Below are positions 7,557 to 16,578 of a stretch of DNA of 33,020 nt, piece after piece. Below the pieces are notes generated by a model. That model was not told the origin of the DNA and did not search any database. It saw only the letters and a program-made list of their open reading frames with translations. Each line of letters begins with the position of its first letter. Positions within the stretch are counted from its first letter, which is position 1. Origin of the DNA: Hyphomicrobiales bacterium (GTDB lineage: Bacteria > Pseudomonadota > Alphaproteobacteria > Parvibaculales > Parvibaculaceae); contig WGND01000002.1 in assembly GCA_016124805.1 (NCBI GenBank), forward strand, positions 80,594-113,613, read 5' to 3'. Both the position numbers and the translations under genes were made by a program.

Positions 7557-9554
7557 TCAGGTCGCCAGTTCCGGCAGGTCCTTGAACAGTGCAAGCGCCT
7601 CCGGATTTGCCAGCGCTTCCTGATTTTTGATTTCGCGCCCATGCACGACATCGCGCACGGCAAGCTCGGTTATCTTGCCTGACTTGGTACGCGGAATATC
7701 GGCCACAGCCACGATCCTGGCCGGCACATGGCGCGGGCTGGCGCCCTGCCGGATGCGGGTGCGGATTTCCTTTTCGAGATCGGCATCAAGCATGTAGCCG
7801 GGCCGCATCACAACGAAGAGCACGACACGCACATCGCCCTGAAAATCCTGACCGATGGCGATGGCTTCCTGAATCTGCGGCAGTTGCTCAACCTGCGCAT
7901 AGATCTCCGCCGTGCCAATGCGGACGCCACCGGGATTGAGCGTCGCATCAGAGCGTCCATGAATGATGATGCCGTGATGGCTGGTGATCTCGGCGAAGTC
8001 GCCATGGCACCAGACGCCAGGGAAGCGCTCGAAATAGGCCGACTTGTATTTCTCGCCGTCGGGATCATTCCAGAAACCGATGGGCATGGAGGGGAAGGGT
8101 CTTGTGCAGACAAGCTCCCCCTTGCTCGCTTCACCCTGGCCGATCAGAAGCGGCTTGCCCTCCTCGTCCCAGACCTCGACGGCCATGCCGAGACCGGCGC
8201 ACTGGATTTCGCCGCGCCAGACCGGCAGCACCGGATTGCCAAGCACGAAGCAGGAGACAATGTCCGTGCCGCCGGAAATCGAAGCCAGCGCCACATCCGG
8301 CTTGATGCTCTCATAGACATAATCAAAGCTCTCGGCGACCAGCGGCGAGCCAGTCGAGAGGATCATGCGCATGGAGGAAAGATCATGCGTCTTGCGCGGC
8401 TCAAAGCCTGCCTTTTTCAGGCTGTCGATGAATTTGGCGGAGGTGCCGAAAATATTGATGCCGACCTTGTCGATATAGTCAAAGAGCACTGTCTCATGCG
8501 GGGCAAAGGGCGAACCGTCAAAGAGGCAGAGCGTGGCTTCCGCCGCCAGTCCCGACATCAACCAGTTCCACATCATCCAACCGCAGGTGGTGAAGTAGAA
8601 AAGTCTGTCGCCCGGCTTCACATCGGCATGCAGCTTGTGCTCCTTGAGATGCTGCAAAAGCGTACCGCCCGCCGAATGGACGATGCATTTGGGCACGCCC
8701 GTCGTCCCGCTCGAATACATGATGTAGAGCGGATGGGCGAAAGGCAGCGGCGTGAAGACAAGCTTGGCGACGGGGGCCCCGGCAAGCAGACTGTTCCAGT
8801 TCTCGGCCTTTGCAAGTGGCGGCATCTCATCATCGAGAAAGGGCACGATCACGACATGCTCCAGCGAGGGCAGCCCGGCAATGATCGCTTCCAGCTTCTC
8901 ATTCTCGCGCAGTGTCTTGCCGCTGTAGCGATAGCCATTGCAGGCAATCAGGACGCGCGGCTCGATCTGGCCAAAACGATCCAGCACGCCCTTGGAACCG
9001 AAATCGGGCGAGCAGGAGGAAAAGACGGCGCCGATGCTTGCCACTGCCAGCATGGCGATAACGGTGTGGGGGCAATTGGGCATGAAGGCGGCCACGCGGT
9101 CGCCGGGCTCAATGCCCCAGCCGCGCAGCACGGCGGCAAGTTTGGCCACCTGCGCCTCAAGCTCAATCCAGCTCATGGCCGGTGCCATGACCCCTTCATT
9201 ATTGAAATAGAGGGCGGGTTCATCGGCATGGGCCGTTTTGGCGCGACGCAGCAAATTTTCGGCAAAATTGAGCCGGGCCTCGGGAAAAAACCGCGCGCCG
9301 GGCATCTTCTCGCCATCGGCCAGCGCAACAGCCCCCTTCTCGCCGATCACGTCGGCATAGTCCCAGATATCGCTCCAGAATTCATCGGGATGGGCGACCG
9401 ACCAGGCATGAAGCCCTTCATAACTGGCAAATTCGAGCCCGTGGCGCGCCGAAAGAAAGGCCATGAAGGCCGTCATGTTGGAGGACGCAATCGCCTCGGG
9501 CGACGGACTCCAGAGGGGTTTATCGGCGTTTTCGGCAGGCTGGGATGATGTCAC
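7557..9554 (-). CDS. Acetoacetyl-CoA synthetase (acetoacetate-CoA ligase)
   Basis: Adenylate-forming enzyme of 665 residues that converts acetoacetate, ATP and CoA to acetoacetyl-CoA, feeding ketone bodies into polyhydroxybutyrate, leucine-degradation or lipid metabolism. It shows [10 protein letters not shown] (280-289), a SISGGTD motif, [27 protein letters not shown] and a C-terminal PRTKSGK with the catalytic lysine. The extra N-terminal ACAS-N region and the ending around [14 protein letters not shown] are typical of acetoacetyl-CoA rather than acetyl-CoA synthetases. A GTG at 9554 is chosen because GAAGGAG lies about eight bases upstream; the frame stays open to 9605. It is convergent with the hydrolase and likely monocistronic. 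Confidence 0.93.
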   Translation of the reverse strand: MTSSQPAENADKPLWSPSPEAIASSNMTAFMAFLSARHGLEFASYEGLHAWSVAHPDEFWSDIWDYADVIGEKGAVALADGEKMPGARFFPEARLNFAENLLRRAKTAHADEPALYFNNEGVMAPAMSWIELEAQVAKLAAVLRGWGIEPGDRVAAFMPNCPHTVIAMLAVASIGAVFSSCSPDFGSKGVLDRFGQIEPRVLIACNGYRYSGKTLRENEKLEAIIAGLPSLEHVVIVPFLDDEMPPLAKAENWNSLLAGAPVAKLVFTPLPFAHPLYIMYSSGTTGVPKCIVHSAGGTLLQHLKEHKLHADVKPGDRLFYFTTCGWMMWNWLMSGLAAEATLCLFDGSPFAPHETVLFDYIDKVGINIFGTSAKFIDSLKKAGFEPRKTHDLSSMRMILSTGSPLVAESFDYVYESIKPDVALASISGGTDIVSCFVLGNPVLPVWRGEIQCAGLGMAVEVWDEEGKPLLIGQGEASKGELVCTRPFPSMPIGFWNDPDGEKYKSAYFERFPGVWCHGDFAEITSHHGIIIHGRSDATLNPGGVRIGTAEIYAQVEQLPQIQEAIAIGQDFQGDVRVVLFVVMRPGYMLDADLEKEIRTRIRQGASPRHVPARIVAVADIPRTKSGKITELAVRDVVHGREIKNQEALANPEALALFKDLPELAT

Positions 9555-9621
9555 GGGGGCGCTCCTTCGCAGATGCACAAAGAGTAGAAGCGCACCCCGT
9601 TCCAATCAAGTGATCTTCCAA

Positions 9622-11421
9622 TCAGCCCGCCTCGGCCAGAAAATCGCTGACCCCGGCAAGCTGCATCGCGTGGAGATGACGGAAAAGACCGTCAGGTGCC
9701 GCCATCAGTTCCTCATGGCTGCCCTCCTCCACGATCCGGCCCTCCTTGAACACCAGCACGCGATCCATATGGCGGATGGTCGAGAAGCGATGGGCAATCA
9801 CCAGTGTGGTGCGGCCCTCCATCAGGCGCTGAATGGCATCCTGAATATAGGCTTCCGTCACGGAGTCGAGGCTGGAGGTCGCCTCATCGAGAATGAGGAT
9901 GGGCGAGTCCGCCAGAAAGGCGCGGGCCAGGGCCACACGCTGCCGCTCGCCGCCCGAGAGCTTCACCCCGCGTTCACCCACCAGCGTGTCATAGCCCTGC
10001 GCCAGCTTTTCGATGAAGAGGTCGGCATGGGCAAGCCGCGCCGCCTCCATCACCTGTTCACGGGTCGCATTGGGCCGCGCATAGGCGATGTTCTCACCGA
10101 TTGAGCGATGAAAGAGCACAGGCTCCTGCGGCACCAGCGCAATGGCCCGGCGGAGGCTTTCCGCACTCACCTGACGCGTGTCCTGACCGTCGATCTCGAT
10201 TGTGCCCTGATCGATCTCGTAAAGACGCTGGAGAAGCTTGACGAAGGTGGTCTTGCCGCTACCGGAGGGGCCGACCAGCGCGACGCGTTCGCCGGGTGCG
10301 ATATGGGCGCTGAAGTCGCGATAGATCGGGCCCTTGCCATTGGGATAGGCAAAGCTGACATTGCGCAGTGTGATCTCGCCGCCCTTGAGGACAAGCGAGG
10401 GCATGTCGTTGGCCTCGGCTTCTGCAATGCCCTGATCGGCATAGATGACGATATCCTCGATCTCATTTGCAGCCCGCTGCAGGTTCTGCATATGAAAGCC
10501 GATATCGCGCAGATAGCCGTTCATGAGCATGAAGCTCGTCATGGCATAAACGACGCCGCCCGTTGTCGCTTCCCCGTTCGACCAGGCCAGCAATACGAGA
10601 CCGATTAGCCCGCCCTGAATGGTAAGCATGACAAGTGCCTGCATCATCATGGTGAAGTCCATCGACCACCAGGACCAAAGGGCCTTGATCGCCCAGTCCG
10701 ACACGGACACGCGCAAACGGGCATCCTCACGCGCTTCCGAGCCGAAGGACTTGACCACGGCATTGCAGGTAATCGCGTCGGCAATGGCCCCGCCGACCTG
10801 CGAATCCGCGGCAACATGGCGACGGTTACGCGGCGAGACAACAGCGCGGATGAGCCATGCCGTGACGGCGACATAAAGCGCGATGCCGACGGCCACGAAG
10901 AGCCCGATCAGGGGCCAGTGCAGCGCGATGCTCACCGACACGCCGATCAGGACGCAGCAGGTGGGGAAAACGCCGATATAAAGCGTGTCACCTAGGCTGT
11001 CATAGGCCCACATGCCGCGCGTGATCTTGCGCACGGTTGCGCCTGCAAAGCTGTTGGAATGCCAGTCCGTGCTGAAGCGCTGCACCCGCTGGAAGGCTTC
11101 CGTCACAATGTCGCTCATGACATGGGAGGCCAGCCAGCCCCAGCCGAGCATCGCCAGACGGCGGGCTGCCTGAAAGCCGAGTGACTGGCCGACAAAGAGC
11201 GCCAGACCGATCAGCACCAGTCGCATATCAGATTCGCTGGGGGGATAGCTCGCCGCCGAGACCGTATCGACAAGCCTGCCTGCCACAATCGGAAAGGCGA
11301 GGTCGAAGCCGACAGAGACCAGCATCATCACCACCACATAGGTGACGATGCGCGGATAGCGTCGCCAATGGACAAACAGGAAACGGGCCAGACGGCTGAT
11401 TGTAATTTTTGACTTCATCAT
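9622..11421 (-). CDS. ABC exporter, fused permease and ATPase (type IV, MsbA/HlyB-like)
   Basis: Half-transporter of about 599 residues that should work as a homodimer exporting a lipid, peptide or drug. It has an N-terminal six-helix domain followed by a complete nucleotide-binding domain: Walker A GPSGSGKTT (384-392), Q-loop Gln432, signature LSGGE (488-492), Walker B ILILDE (508-513) and switch His544. The start is uncertain: the ATG at 11421, immediately followed by another ATG at 11418, gives the usual N-terminus, while the frame is open to a TTG at 11490. Neither has a strong Shine-Dalgarno. Upstream on the same strand lie a hairpin (11554-11571) and a candidate 19-residue leader ORF (11585-11644), so expression may be controlled post-transcriptionally. 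Substrate unknown. Confidence 0.9.
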   Translation of the reverse strand: MMKSKITISRLARFLFVHWRRYPRIVTYVVVMMLVSVGFDLAFPIVAGRLVDTVSAASYPPSESDMRLVLIGLALFVGQSLGFQAARRLAMLGWGWLASHVMSDIVTEAFQRVQRFSTDWHSNSFAGATVRKITRGMWAYDSLGDTLYIGVFPTCCVLIGVSVSIALHWPLIGLFVAVGIALYVAVTAWLIRAVVSPRNRRHVAADSQVGGAIADAITCNAVVKSFGSEAREDARLRVSVSDWAIKALWSWWSMDFTMMMQALVMLTIQGGLIGLVLLAWSNGEATTGGVVYAMTSFMLMNGYLRDIGFHMQNLQRAANEIEDIVIYADQGIAEAEANDMPSLVLKGGEITLRNVSFAYPNGKGPIYRDFSAHIAPGERVALVGPSGSGKTTFVKLLQRLYEIDQGTIEIDGQDTRQVSAESLRRAIALVPQEPVLFHRSIGENIAYARPNATREQVMEAARLAHADLFIEKLAQGYDTLVGERGVKLSGGERQRVALARAFLADSPILILDEATSSLDSVTEAYIQDAIQRLMEGRTTLVIAHRFSTIRHMDRVLVFKEGRIVEEGSHEELMAAPDGLFRHLHAMQLAGVSDFLAEAG

Positions 11422-11553
11422 TTTGACCACGACGATGACGCGCCGCAGACTCCCTTCATGCGCAGACGGATATATGCTGTCTGCCGACAACCGGGACGAT
11501 GAAGGATACGGAGAAGGCGTCAGAGGCGCCTCAAGCGTGATCGAACACGAAGA

Positions 11554-11571
11554 CCCGGCGATTTAACCGGG
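11554..11571 (-). promoter_or_regulatory. Hairpin between leader ORF and ABC exporter
   Basis: CCCGG (11554-11558) and CCGGG (11567-11571) enclose the 8-base loop CGATTTAA. On the minus strand this sits 13 bases after the leader ORF stop and about 130 bases before the exporter ATG. The 3' end of the leader ORF contains CCCGGG, which could pair with either arm, so alternative structures are possible. There is no T-run, so it is not a classical terminator. Confidence 0.35.
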
Positions 11572-11584
11572 CCAGGGGCTCAAT

Positions 11585-11644
11585 TCAGCCGCGACCCGGG
11601 AACGCTGTTACAACAGTCGATTTTGAAACACTCAATGCCGTCAT
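11585..11644 (-). CDS. Candidate 19-residue leader peptide upstream of the ABC exporter
   Basis: A short ORF, MTALSVSKSTVVTAFPGRG, with a very good ribosome site (AGAGGAG ending six bases before the ATG at 11644). It lies on the same strand as the ABC exporter, 163 bases upstream of the exporter ATG at 11421 (94 bases upstream of the TTG at 11490). It is the only plausible coding segment in the 529-base stretch 11422-11950. There is no hydrophobic segment and no run of one amino acid; it is rich in Ser, Thr and Val and ends Pro-Gly-Arg-Gly. The combination of strong initiation site, tiny ORF and downstream hairpin resembles attenuation or arrest leaders that control exporters. This is inference from layout; I recognise no named family. 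Confidence 0.4.
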   Translation of the reverse strand: MTALSVSKSTVVTAFPGRG

Positions 11645-11667
11645 AGGTCGCTCCTCTCAGTTTGCGG

Positions 11668-11689
11668 TGAAAAACTGCCTGCTTTTTCA
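11668..11689. promoter_or_regulatory. Inverted repeat, possible operator
   Basis: TGAAAAA (11668-11674) and TTTTTCA (11683-11689) form a perfect 7-bp inverted repeat around CTGCCTGC. It lies 24 bases upstream of the leader ORF start, where a dimeric repressor could sit. The rest of 11690-11950 up to the AsmA gene shows no gene and no firm promoter by eye. Confidence 0.3.
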
Positions 11690-11950
11690 AGCGGGCGCTG
11701 GAGCGGAAAATTACACACAGTTTGGGCTACGAAGAAAGTGCAACATTGAAAATCTGCGCCGAAAAGACATGCATTGTGGCTTTTCAGCATGATGGCGATG
11801 TTGTTTTGCCTCTTGGTTCCTGGCCTTTCGGCTTGTTAGAGTCCGACATGGCCAGCCAAAAAACGAGCCGGGTTCATCATCAGGCCATATTTCCGGACAA
11901 GAGTTGCGCCAGGATTTTCTGCCCATCCTTGGTTGCCAAAGGGGAAAACC

Positions 11951-14011
11951 ATGTCACGACTGATTGCGATTATTGCCGGTGTCATTCTTCTGCTTGTTGC
12001 CGCCGTCGTGGCCCTGCCCTTCATCATTCCGGCAGAAACCTACAAGCCGCGTCTGGTTGAACTGGTCAAAGCACAGACAGGCCGCGATCTTGCCATTGAC
12101 GGCCCCATCAGTTTTTCCTTTTTTCCGCAGATCGCACTCAATGTGAAGGATGCACGCTTCTCCAATGCCAGCTGGGGCAAGGACCCGGAAATGGTGGCCA
12201 TGAAGGAGCTGCGCGCCACGCTGAAAATCATGCCGCTTTTCCGTGGCGAGGTTGAAGTGGGCAGCTTCGTCCTCGTTGATCCCGTCATCCATCTCGAAGT
12301 GCGCCGCGACGGCACGCCCAACTGGCAGTTTACGCCACCCGCCTCTGCCGAAAGCGCCGCCCCTGCCGATGCGGGCGCTGACAGCAGCTCTGGCGACAAT
12401 GGCTATAGTGTGAAGCAGGTCCGCCTCGGTGATATTTCCATCAGCAATGGCACCGCCAGCTATAGCAATGCCCAGACGGGGGCGGCCTTCGCGCTTTCCG
12501 ACGTCAATGTCGATGTTTCCCTGCCCAGCCTTGATGATCAGCTCGCGGTCGATGGCTCTGCCGTCTGGCAGGGTGACAAGGTTGCCATCAACCTCACAGC
12601 CGACCGCCCGCGCGCCTTTATTGAAGGTGGCAAATCCAATGTCGACCTCGCCGTCAGCGCGCCCAAGGTAAATGCCAGCTACAAAGGTTCCATGCAGACA
12701 CTGGGCGGCGTTGCCTTTGGCGGTGATGTCGATCTGAGCGTGCCCTCTGTGCGTGACCTGGCCGGCTGGGTGGGCAGCCCCCTGCCTGCCGGTGACGGTT
12801 TCGGTCCGCTTTCCATCAAGGGCCATGCCGAAGGCACCGACAGCAACCAGCGCTTCTCCAAGGCACAGATTGCCTTTGACGGCATGAATGCCACCGGCGA
12901 CATGTCGGTCAACACCGCAGGCCGCCGACCCAGCATCAAGGGCCAGCTTGCCCTCGACAAGATCGATGTGAACACCTATCTCGGCAGCCCCTCAAGCGGT
13001 GGCGGTTCGGGTGGCGAGGGCAGCAGCGGCGGCAGCGGCAGTGCCGCCGGCTCAGGCTGGAGCGATGAGCCGATCGACATGTCGGGCCTCAAGGCCGTCG
13101 ATGCCGATCTTTCACTCAGCGCGGAAAAAATTCTCGCCCGCGATCTCACCATTGGTGCCAGCGCCCTGCGCCTGACGCTCAACAATGGCCTGCTGAAAGC
13201 CAATCTCAGCAAGCTATCGCTTTATGATGGAGCAGGCTCAGGCAATCTCACCCTGAACGGGGCGAGCGCGACGCCGCAGATGGCGGCGAGCTTCGCCATT
13301 AAAGGCGTCTCAGCCAATCCACTGCTCACCGATCTGGCCAAATTCAGCCGCCTTGAGGGCAAGAGCGCGATCAATTTCGATGTCACCTCGGCAGGCCGCA
13401 GCCAGCGGGCCATGGTTTCTGCGCTCAACGGCAAGGGCGCCATGACCTTCACCAATGGCAAGATCAAGGGCATCAACATTGCCGGTCTGGTGCGTAATGT
13501 TCTCGGTGCCTCGGCCACCGGCTGGCAGACAGGCGGCTCGCAGGATACCGACTTCTCCGAACTTGGCGGCACCTTCACCATCGCCAATGGCATTCTGAGC
13601 AATAATGATCTGAAAATGCTGTCGCCGCTTATCCGCATCACAGGTGCCGGCACCGTCAACATGCCCGCCCAGACGCTCAAATACCGCGTCCAGCCCAAGC
13701 TCGCCGCCACACTTGAGGGTCAGGGTGGCAGTGTCGATGCCAAAGGCATTGAGGTGCCGATCATCGTGGAAGGCCCCTGGTCGAGCCCGCGCTTCCGTCC
13801 CGATCTTGAATCCATGCTGAAAGACCCGCAAAGCACCATCGACACCATCAATACGCTCAAGAAGGATGGTGGCAAGGGTCTGATCAACAGCCTGCTGGGC
13901 AAGCCTTCCGGCGACGCCGCGCCCGCTGAAGGGGACGCTGCCACAACTGAGGAAACCGCCCCCAAGCAGGTCAAACCGGAAGATGTGCTGAAAGGCCTCT
14001 TTGGGCGCTAG
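11951..14011 (+). CDS. AsmA family protein
   Basis: A 686-residue envelope protein anchored by one N-terminal transmembrane helix (about residues 4-22) with a large periplasmic beta-rich body. The N-terminal region after the anchor (ETYKPRLVELVKAQTGRDLAIDGPISFSFFPQIALNVKD) is the standard AsmA opening, quoted here from residue 31 on as key residues Y33, P35, R36, T46, G47, R48, G54 and P61. A low-complexity Gly/Ser linker is encoded around 13000-13055. The last third matches the AsmA C-terminal domain. AsmA-like proteins are proposed bridge-type lipid carriers between inner and outer membrane. The ATG at 11951 has AAAGGGG just upstream. It shares four bases (CTAG) with the convergent cupin gene. 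Confidence 0.9.
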   Translation: MSRLIAIIAGVILLLVAAVVALPFIIPAETYKPRLVELVKAQTGRDLAIDGPISFSFFPQIALNVKDARFSNASWGKDPEMVAMKELRATLKIMPLFRGEVEVGSFVLVDPVIHLEVRRDGTPNWQFTPPASAESAAPADAGADSSSGDNGYSVKQVRLGDISISNGTASYSNAQTGAAFALSDVNVDVSLPSLDDQLAVDGSAVWQGDKVAINLTADRPRAFIEGGKSNVDLAVSAPKVNASYKGSMQTLGGVAFGGDVDLSVPSVRDLAGWVGSPLPAGDGFGPLSIKGHAEGTDSNQRFSKAQIAFDGMNATGDMSVNTAGRRPSIKGQLALDKIDVNTYLGSPSSGGGSGGEGSSGGSGSAAGSGWSDEPIDMSGLKAVDADLSLSAEKILARDLTIGASALRLTLNNGLLKANLSKLSLYDGAGSGNLTLNGASATPQMAASFAIKGVSANPLLTDLAKFSRLEGKSAINFDVTSAGRSQRAMVSALNGKGAMTFTNGKIKGINIAGLVRNVLGASATGWQTGGSQDTDFSELGGTFTIANGILSNNDLKMLSPLIRITGAGTVNMPAQTLKYRVQPKLAATLEGQGGSVDAKGIEVPIIVEGPWSSPRFRPDLESMLKDPQSTIDTINTLKKDGGKGLINSLLGKPSGDAAPAEGDAATTEETAPKQVKPEDVLKGLFGR

Positions 14012-14511
14012 ACCTTTTTGAGTTCGTCGAAGGTCACATATTCCTTGGCGCCATCAATGCGGTACTGGCGGTAGCGCAGCTTGGGATAGGTGCAGACATC
14101 GACAGGTGAGCGCGTGCCGCCCATCAGATAGACAAGATCTTCGCCGCTATCGGCCCTGTTGCGCATGACATGGGGTGGCGAATTGCGCGGAAAGGCCATG
14201 AAGTCGCCCTGCCCGACGGAAAGGATTTCGCCGCCGATTTCCGCCTCGCCCTGTCCGGAGAGAATCATCAGAAATTCCTCATCCTGCAGGTGATAGTGAT
14301 ATTCGGTGGTGTCGTGACCGGGCTCCACCCGTACCAGATGCACGCCGCAGTCCGTCAGACCCGCCAGATCGCCCAGCGAGCGCGTATGGCGCACTGCATT
14401 GGGATTATGCTGGTGAATGACCACATTTTCAGGCAATTGCGCGATCTTTGCCGCGCTCAGATAACAGTTGCCGGCCCCGTCTGTTTTGCCGCTTTGTTCA
14501 TCAATTGCCAT
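14008..14511 (-). CDS. Cupin-domain protein
   Basis: A 167-residue single-domain cupin. Motif 1 gives metal ligands His72, His74 and Glu78 (HYHLQDEE) and motif 2 gives His114 in PPHVMRN. The small beta-barrel with a complete metal site suggests either an enzyme or a sugar-binding protein; nothing decides which. The ATG at 14511 has AGGAG eight bases upstream, while the open frame reaches 14610. It is divergent from the small membrane protein at 14610, so the 98 bases between them should hold both promoters, and its stop overlaps the AsmA stop. Confidence 0.85.
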   Translation of the reverse strand: MAIDEQSGKTDGAGNCYLSAAKIAQLPENVVIHQHNPNAVRHTRSLGDLAGLTDCGVHLVRVEPGHDTTEYHYHLQDEEFLMILSGQGEAEIGGEILSVGQGDFMAFPRNSPPHVMRNRADSGEDLVYLMGGTRSPVDVCTYPKLRYRQYRIDGAKEYVTFDELKKV

Positions 14512-14609
14512 TTTCAGCTCTCCTGTGCCATTTCTGACTCTTTGTGTGGCAGGCTCTAGGCGTCTAGACTGGGTTGTCCGTGAATCGCCGGGAAGGGTGG
14601 GAACCCTCA

Positions 14610-14861
14610 ATGTTCCTCAGAAGCCTGTCAACGCTCATCAAATTCTTCATCGGGGCTGTCGCCATTGGCGCTCTGCTGAACGCGTTTGACATATCGGCCG
14701 CCGAGGTTCTGGCCGAGCTCGGCATGACGCCTGATCACATTCTTGCCTTTGTGCAGGATGGCATCAGCTGGGCCCTGCCCAATTTCATTCTGGGAGCGCT
14801 GGTTCTGATCCCGATATGGATCATCATTTTTCTGCTCAAGCCACCCGGTCTGGGGCGCTGA
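14610..14861 (+). CDS. Small two-helix membrane protein (possibly DUF6460)
   Basis: An 83-residue protein with an N-terminal hydrophobic helix (about 8-24), a short amphipathic middle containing AAEVLAELGMTPD, and a C-terminal helix (about 57-76) ending in KPPGLGR. The pattern of a conserved helix, a LGMTP-type loop and a second helix recalls the alphaproteobacterial family annotated DUF6460, but I am not certain of that label. GGAAGGG (14591-14597) serves the ATG at 14610. No function is known. Confidence 0.7.
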   Translation: MFLRSLSTLIKFFIGAVAIGALLNAFDISAAEVLAELGMTPDHILAFVQDGISWALPNFILGALVLIPIWIIIFLLKPPGLGR

Positions 14862-14957
14862 CGCCCATCTTGCAAGCGGCCTCAGGGGCGCTATGGTAGA
14901 GACATGTTCGAGACGCGATAACGCGCCGATGGAAAAAACACGCTCAGGAATTTTCAG

Positions 14958-15329
14958 ATGACGTCCACAGGTTTGCTCCGTGCAGCCATTTTTGCCAGCG
15001 TGATGAGCCTTCTGCCCGTCGCGGCCATGGCGGATGTGGGTGATGGGCTGATCGGGAACACCGTCATTCTGGCTGGTCCTGACGGCAACGTCACACGCAT
15101 CTATTATCAGGACGACAAGACGCTGGTCATTCGCGCCAATGACGGCACGCTTGCCATGGGGCAATGGCGGGTCAAGGACAAGTCCATCTGCACGCGCATG
15201 GGTGAAGGCGCGCCGGAAAACTGTACGCCTGAAATTGATGTGCCGCCGACTGCGGGCAGCTCGGGCGTCATTCCCGGCGAGAATAACAGCGAGATCAAAT
15301 GGTCCGTCATCGCGGGCAAAGGTTTCTAG
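14958..15329 (+). CDS. Exported protein of unknown function
   Basis: A 123-residue protein with a clear Sec signal peptide: positive start, hydrophobic core, then AMA before Asp26. The mature part (about 98 residues) has the look of a small beta-rich domain with strands such as RIYYQDDKTLVIRAND and MGQWRVKDKSIC. Its only two cysteines (in SICTRMGEGAPENC) are close enough for a disulfide in the periplasm. AGGA eight bases upstream supports the ATG. I do not recognise a family. It precedes the dehydrogenase gene by 57 bases and may share its transcript. Confidence 0.75.
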   Translation: MTSTGLLRAAIFASVMSLLPVAAMADVGDGLIGNTVILAGPDGNVTRIYYQDDKTLVIRANDGTLAMGQWRVKDKSICTRMGEGAPENCTPEIDVPPTAGSSGVIPGENNSEIKWSVIAGKGF

Positions 15330-15386
15330 CGCCGACGCCTCTTGGCGCGCGCTTCCGCATTCCAGCAAAAACCAGAGGATAAAGTC

Positions 15387-16181
15387 ATGGGACGTCTGAC
15401 AGGAAAATGCGCCGTCATCACCGGCGCAGGCAGCGGTATTGGCCGCGCGAGTGCTCTTCTTTTCGCCTCGGAAGGGGCAAAGATCGTGGCTGTGGATCTC
15501 ACTGAAGCCGCGATTGATGAAACAGCACAAATGGTGCGTGATGCCGGCGGCGAGATCACCTCGGTTGCGGCTGACGCCAGCGACGAGCCATCGGTCAAAG
15601 CTCTCATCGATCTCTGCATCAGCAAATATGGTGCGCTTGATGTTCTCTTTGCCAATGCCGGTATCAGCGGCGGTCTGGTGCCCATGGAGGAACAGACAGT
15701 CGAATATTGGGAACAGGTGCTGCGCGTCAATCTGATCGGTCCCTTCCTTGCCATCAAGCATGGTTCGCCTGCCATGGTGAAGCAGGGTCATGGCTCGATC
15801 ATCTGCACGGCCTCTGTCGCCGGCCTTCGCGCCAATGCCGGTGGCACGCCCTATAGCGCCAGCAAGGCGGGCGTCATCAGTCTTGTCCAGACAAGCGCCA
15901 ATTCGCTTTACGGCACGGGGGTACGCGTCAATGCGATCTGCCCAGGCCTGATCGAGACCGGCATGACCAAGCCGATTTTCGACGGGGCGCGCGCCCGCAA
16001 TGTCGAAAGCAAGATCGGCCAGCTCAATCCGCTCGCCCGCTATGGTGTCCCCGTTGAGATCGCCAATATGGCGCTTTTCCTGGCCAGCGATGAGGCGTCC
16101 TATGTGAATGGCCAGGCGATGGCGGTGGATGGCGGGCTTTCGAGCTCCCTGCCCTTCGCGCCGAGCCGCCGCGGCGCCTGA
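15387..16181 (+). CDS. Short-chain dehydrogenase/reductase (SDR), NAD-type
   Basis: A 264-residue classical SDR oxidoreductase. The cofactor loop TGAGSGIG is at 12-19, and Asp37 at the end of the second strand indicates a preference for NAD(H). NAG is at 90-92, Asn115, and the catalytic Ser143, Tyr156 and Lys160 (YSASK) are present. The C-terminal end includes [12 protein letters not shown], usual for this superfamily. Substrate unknown; candidates are hydroxyacyl, sterol or alicyclic alcohols. The ATG at 15387 follows AGAGGA (15374-15379). Confidence 0.92.
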   Translation: MGRLTGKCAVITGAGSGIGRASALLFASEGAKIVAVDLTEAAIDETAQMVRDAGGEITSVAADASDEPSVKALIDLCISKYGALDVLFANAGISGGLVPMEEQTVEYWEQVLRVNLIGPFLAIKHGSPAMVKQGHGSIICTASVAGLRANAGGTPYSASKAGVISLVQTSANSLYGTGVRVNAICPGLIETGMTKPIFDGARARNVESKIGQLNPLARYGVPVEIANMALFLASDEASYVNGQAMAVDGGLSSSLPFAPSRRGA

Positions 16182-16209
16182 ACCACCCGCCATCGCACCA
16201 ACCGGAACG

Positions 16210-16479
16210 CTAGAGCGCCGCGCTGATGCTCGTCGATGCACCCGCATTGACAAGCGTTGCGCGCAGCTTGCACGGGCCCAGCGCAAAGGCAGCCACGCCT
16301 TTGTCGGTGAGCGTGACAGCAGCCCCCACATCAAACCAGATGCTGCCATCCGGGCTTGCCTCCAGCTTGATGGTGGCGCCGTCGAAGGTACCCCAGACCC
16401 AGAAGGTGCCGGTGCCGCCTGACCAGTCCAAACTGTCGGAACTGCTATTGGTGCTTCGATCACTGAGTAGTTTTGCCAT
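16210..16479 (-). CDS. Small unknown protein, phage-structural-like composition
   Basis: An 89-residue protein with no signal or membrane segment. The sequence is rich in Gly, Ser, Thr and Trp with alternating hydrophobic residues (GTFWVWGTFDGATIKLEASP), which predicts a beta-sandwich. Segments like this occur in small phage virion or tail-associated proteins, and no other phage gene is present nearby. GGGAGAG precedes the ATG at 16479. It is convergent with the dehydrogenase, with 28 bases between. Coding is supported by the ribosome site and a clean frame; function is not known. Confidence 0.6.
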   Translation of the reverse strand: MAKLLSDRSTNSSSDSLDWSGGTGTFWVWGTFDGATIKLEASPDGSIWFDVGAAVTLTDKGVAAFALGPCKLRATLVNAGASTSISAAL

Positions 16480-16541
16480 GTGTCTCTCCCTTGACTGCCG
16501 TCCCATTGACGACGGGCAAGACTGACTCATGGGCATGCGGG

Positions 16542-16568
16542 CGGGGATAAGCACGCGCCTTATCCCCG
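16542..16568. terminator. Perfect 10-bp hairpin after the TPR-type gene
   Basis: CGGGGATAAG (16542-16551) and CTTATCCCCG (16559-16568) form a perfect stem with a 7-base loop, ending 11 bases beyond the stop codon of the minus-strand gene at 16579. No T-run follows on either strand, so it may protect the mRNA 3' end or act as a Rho-dependent-style end rather than as a classical intrinsic terminator. Confidence 0.55.
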
Positions 16569-16578
16569 AAAGGCTGAT

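Noticed and set aside
7728-9548. A 606-codon open frame on the plus strand opposite the acetoacetyl-CoA synthetase
   Set aside because: It is the antisense of a clear gene; high GC keeps the opposite frame open and its translation is His/Arg/Gly-rich with no domain.
11711-11926. A 71-codon minus-strand frame in the exporter/AsmA gap
   Set aside because: No ribosome site, Arg/Ser/His-rich composition without a domain; probably chance.
14628-16463. A 611-codon minus-strand open frame across the small membrane, exported and dehydrogenase genes
   Set aside because: It runs antisense to three well-supported genes with ribosome sites and shows no recognisable domain.
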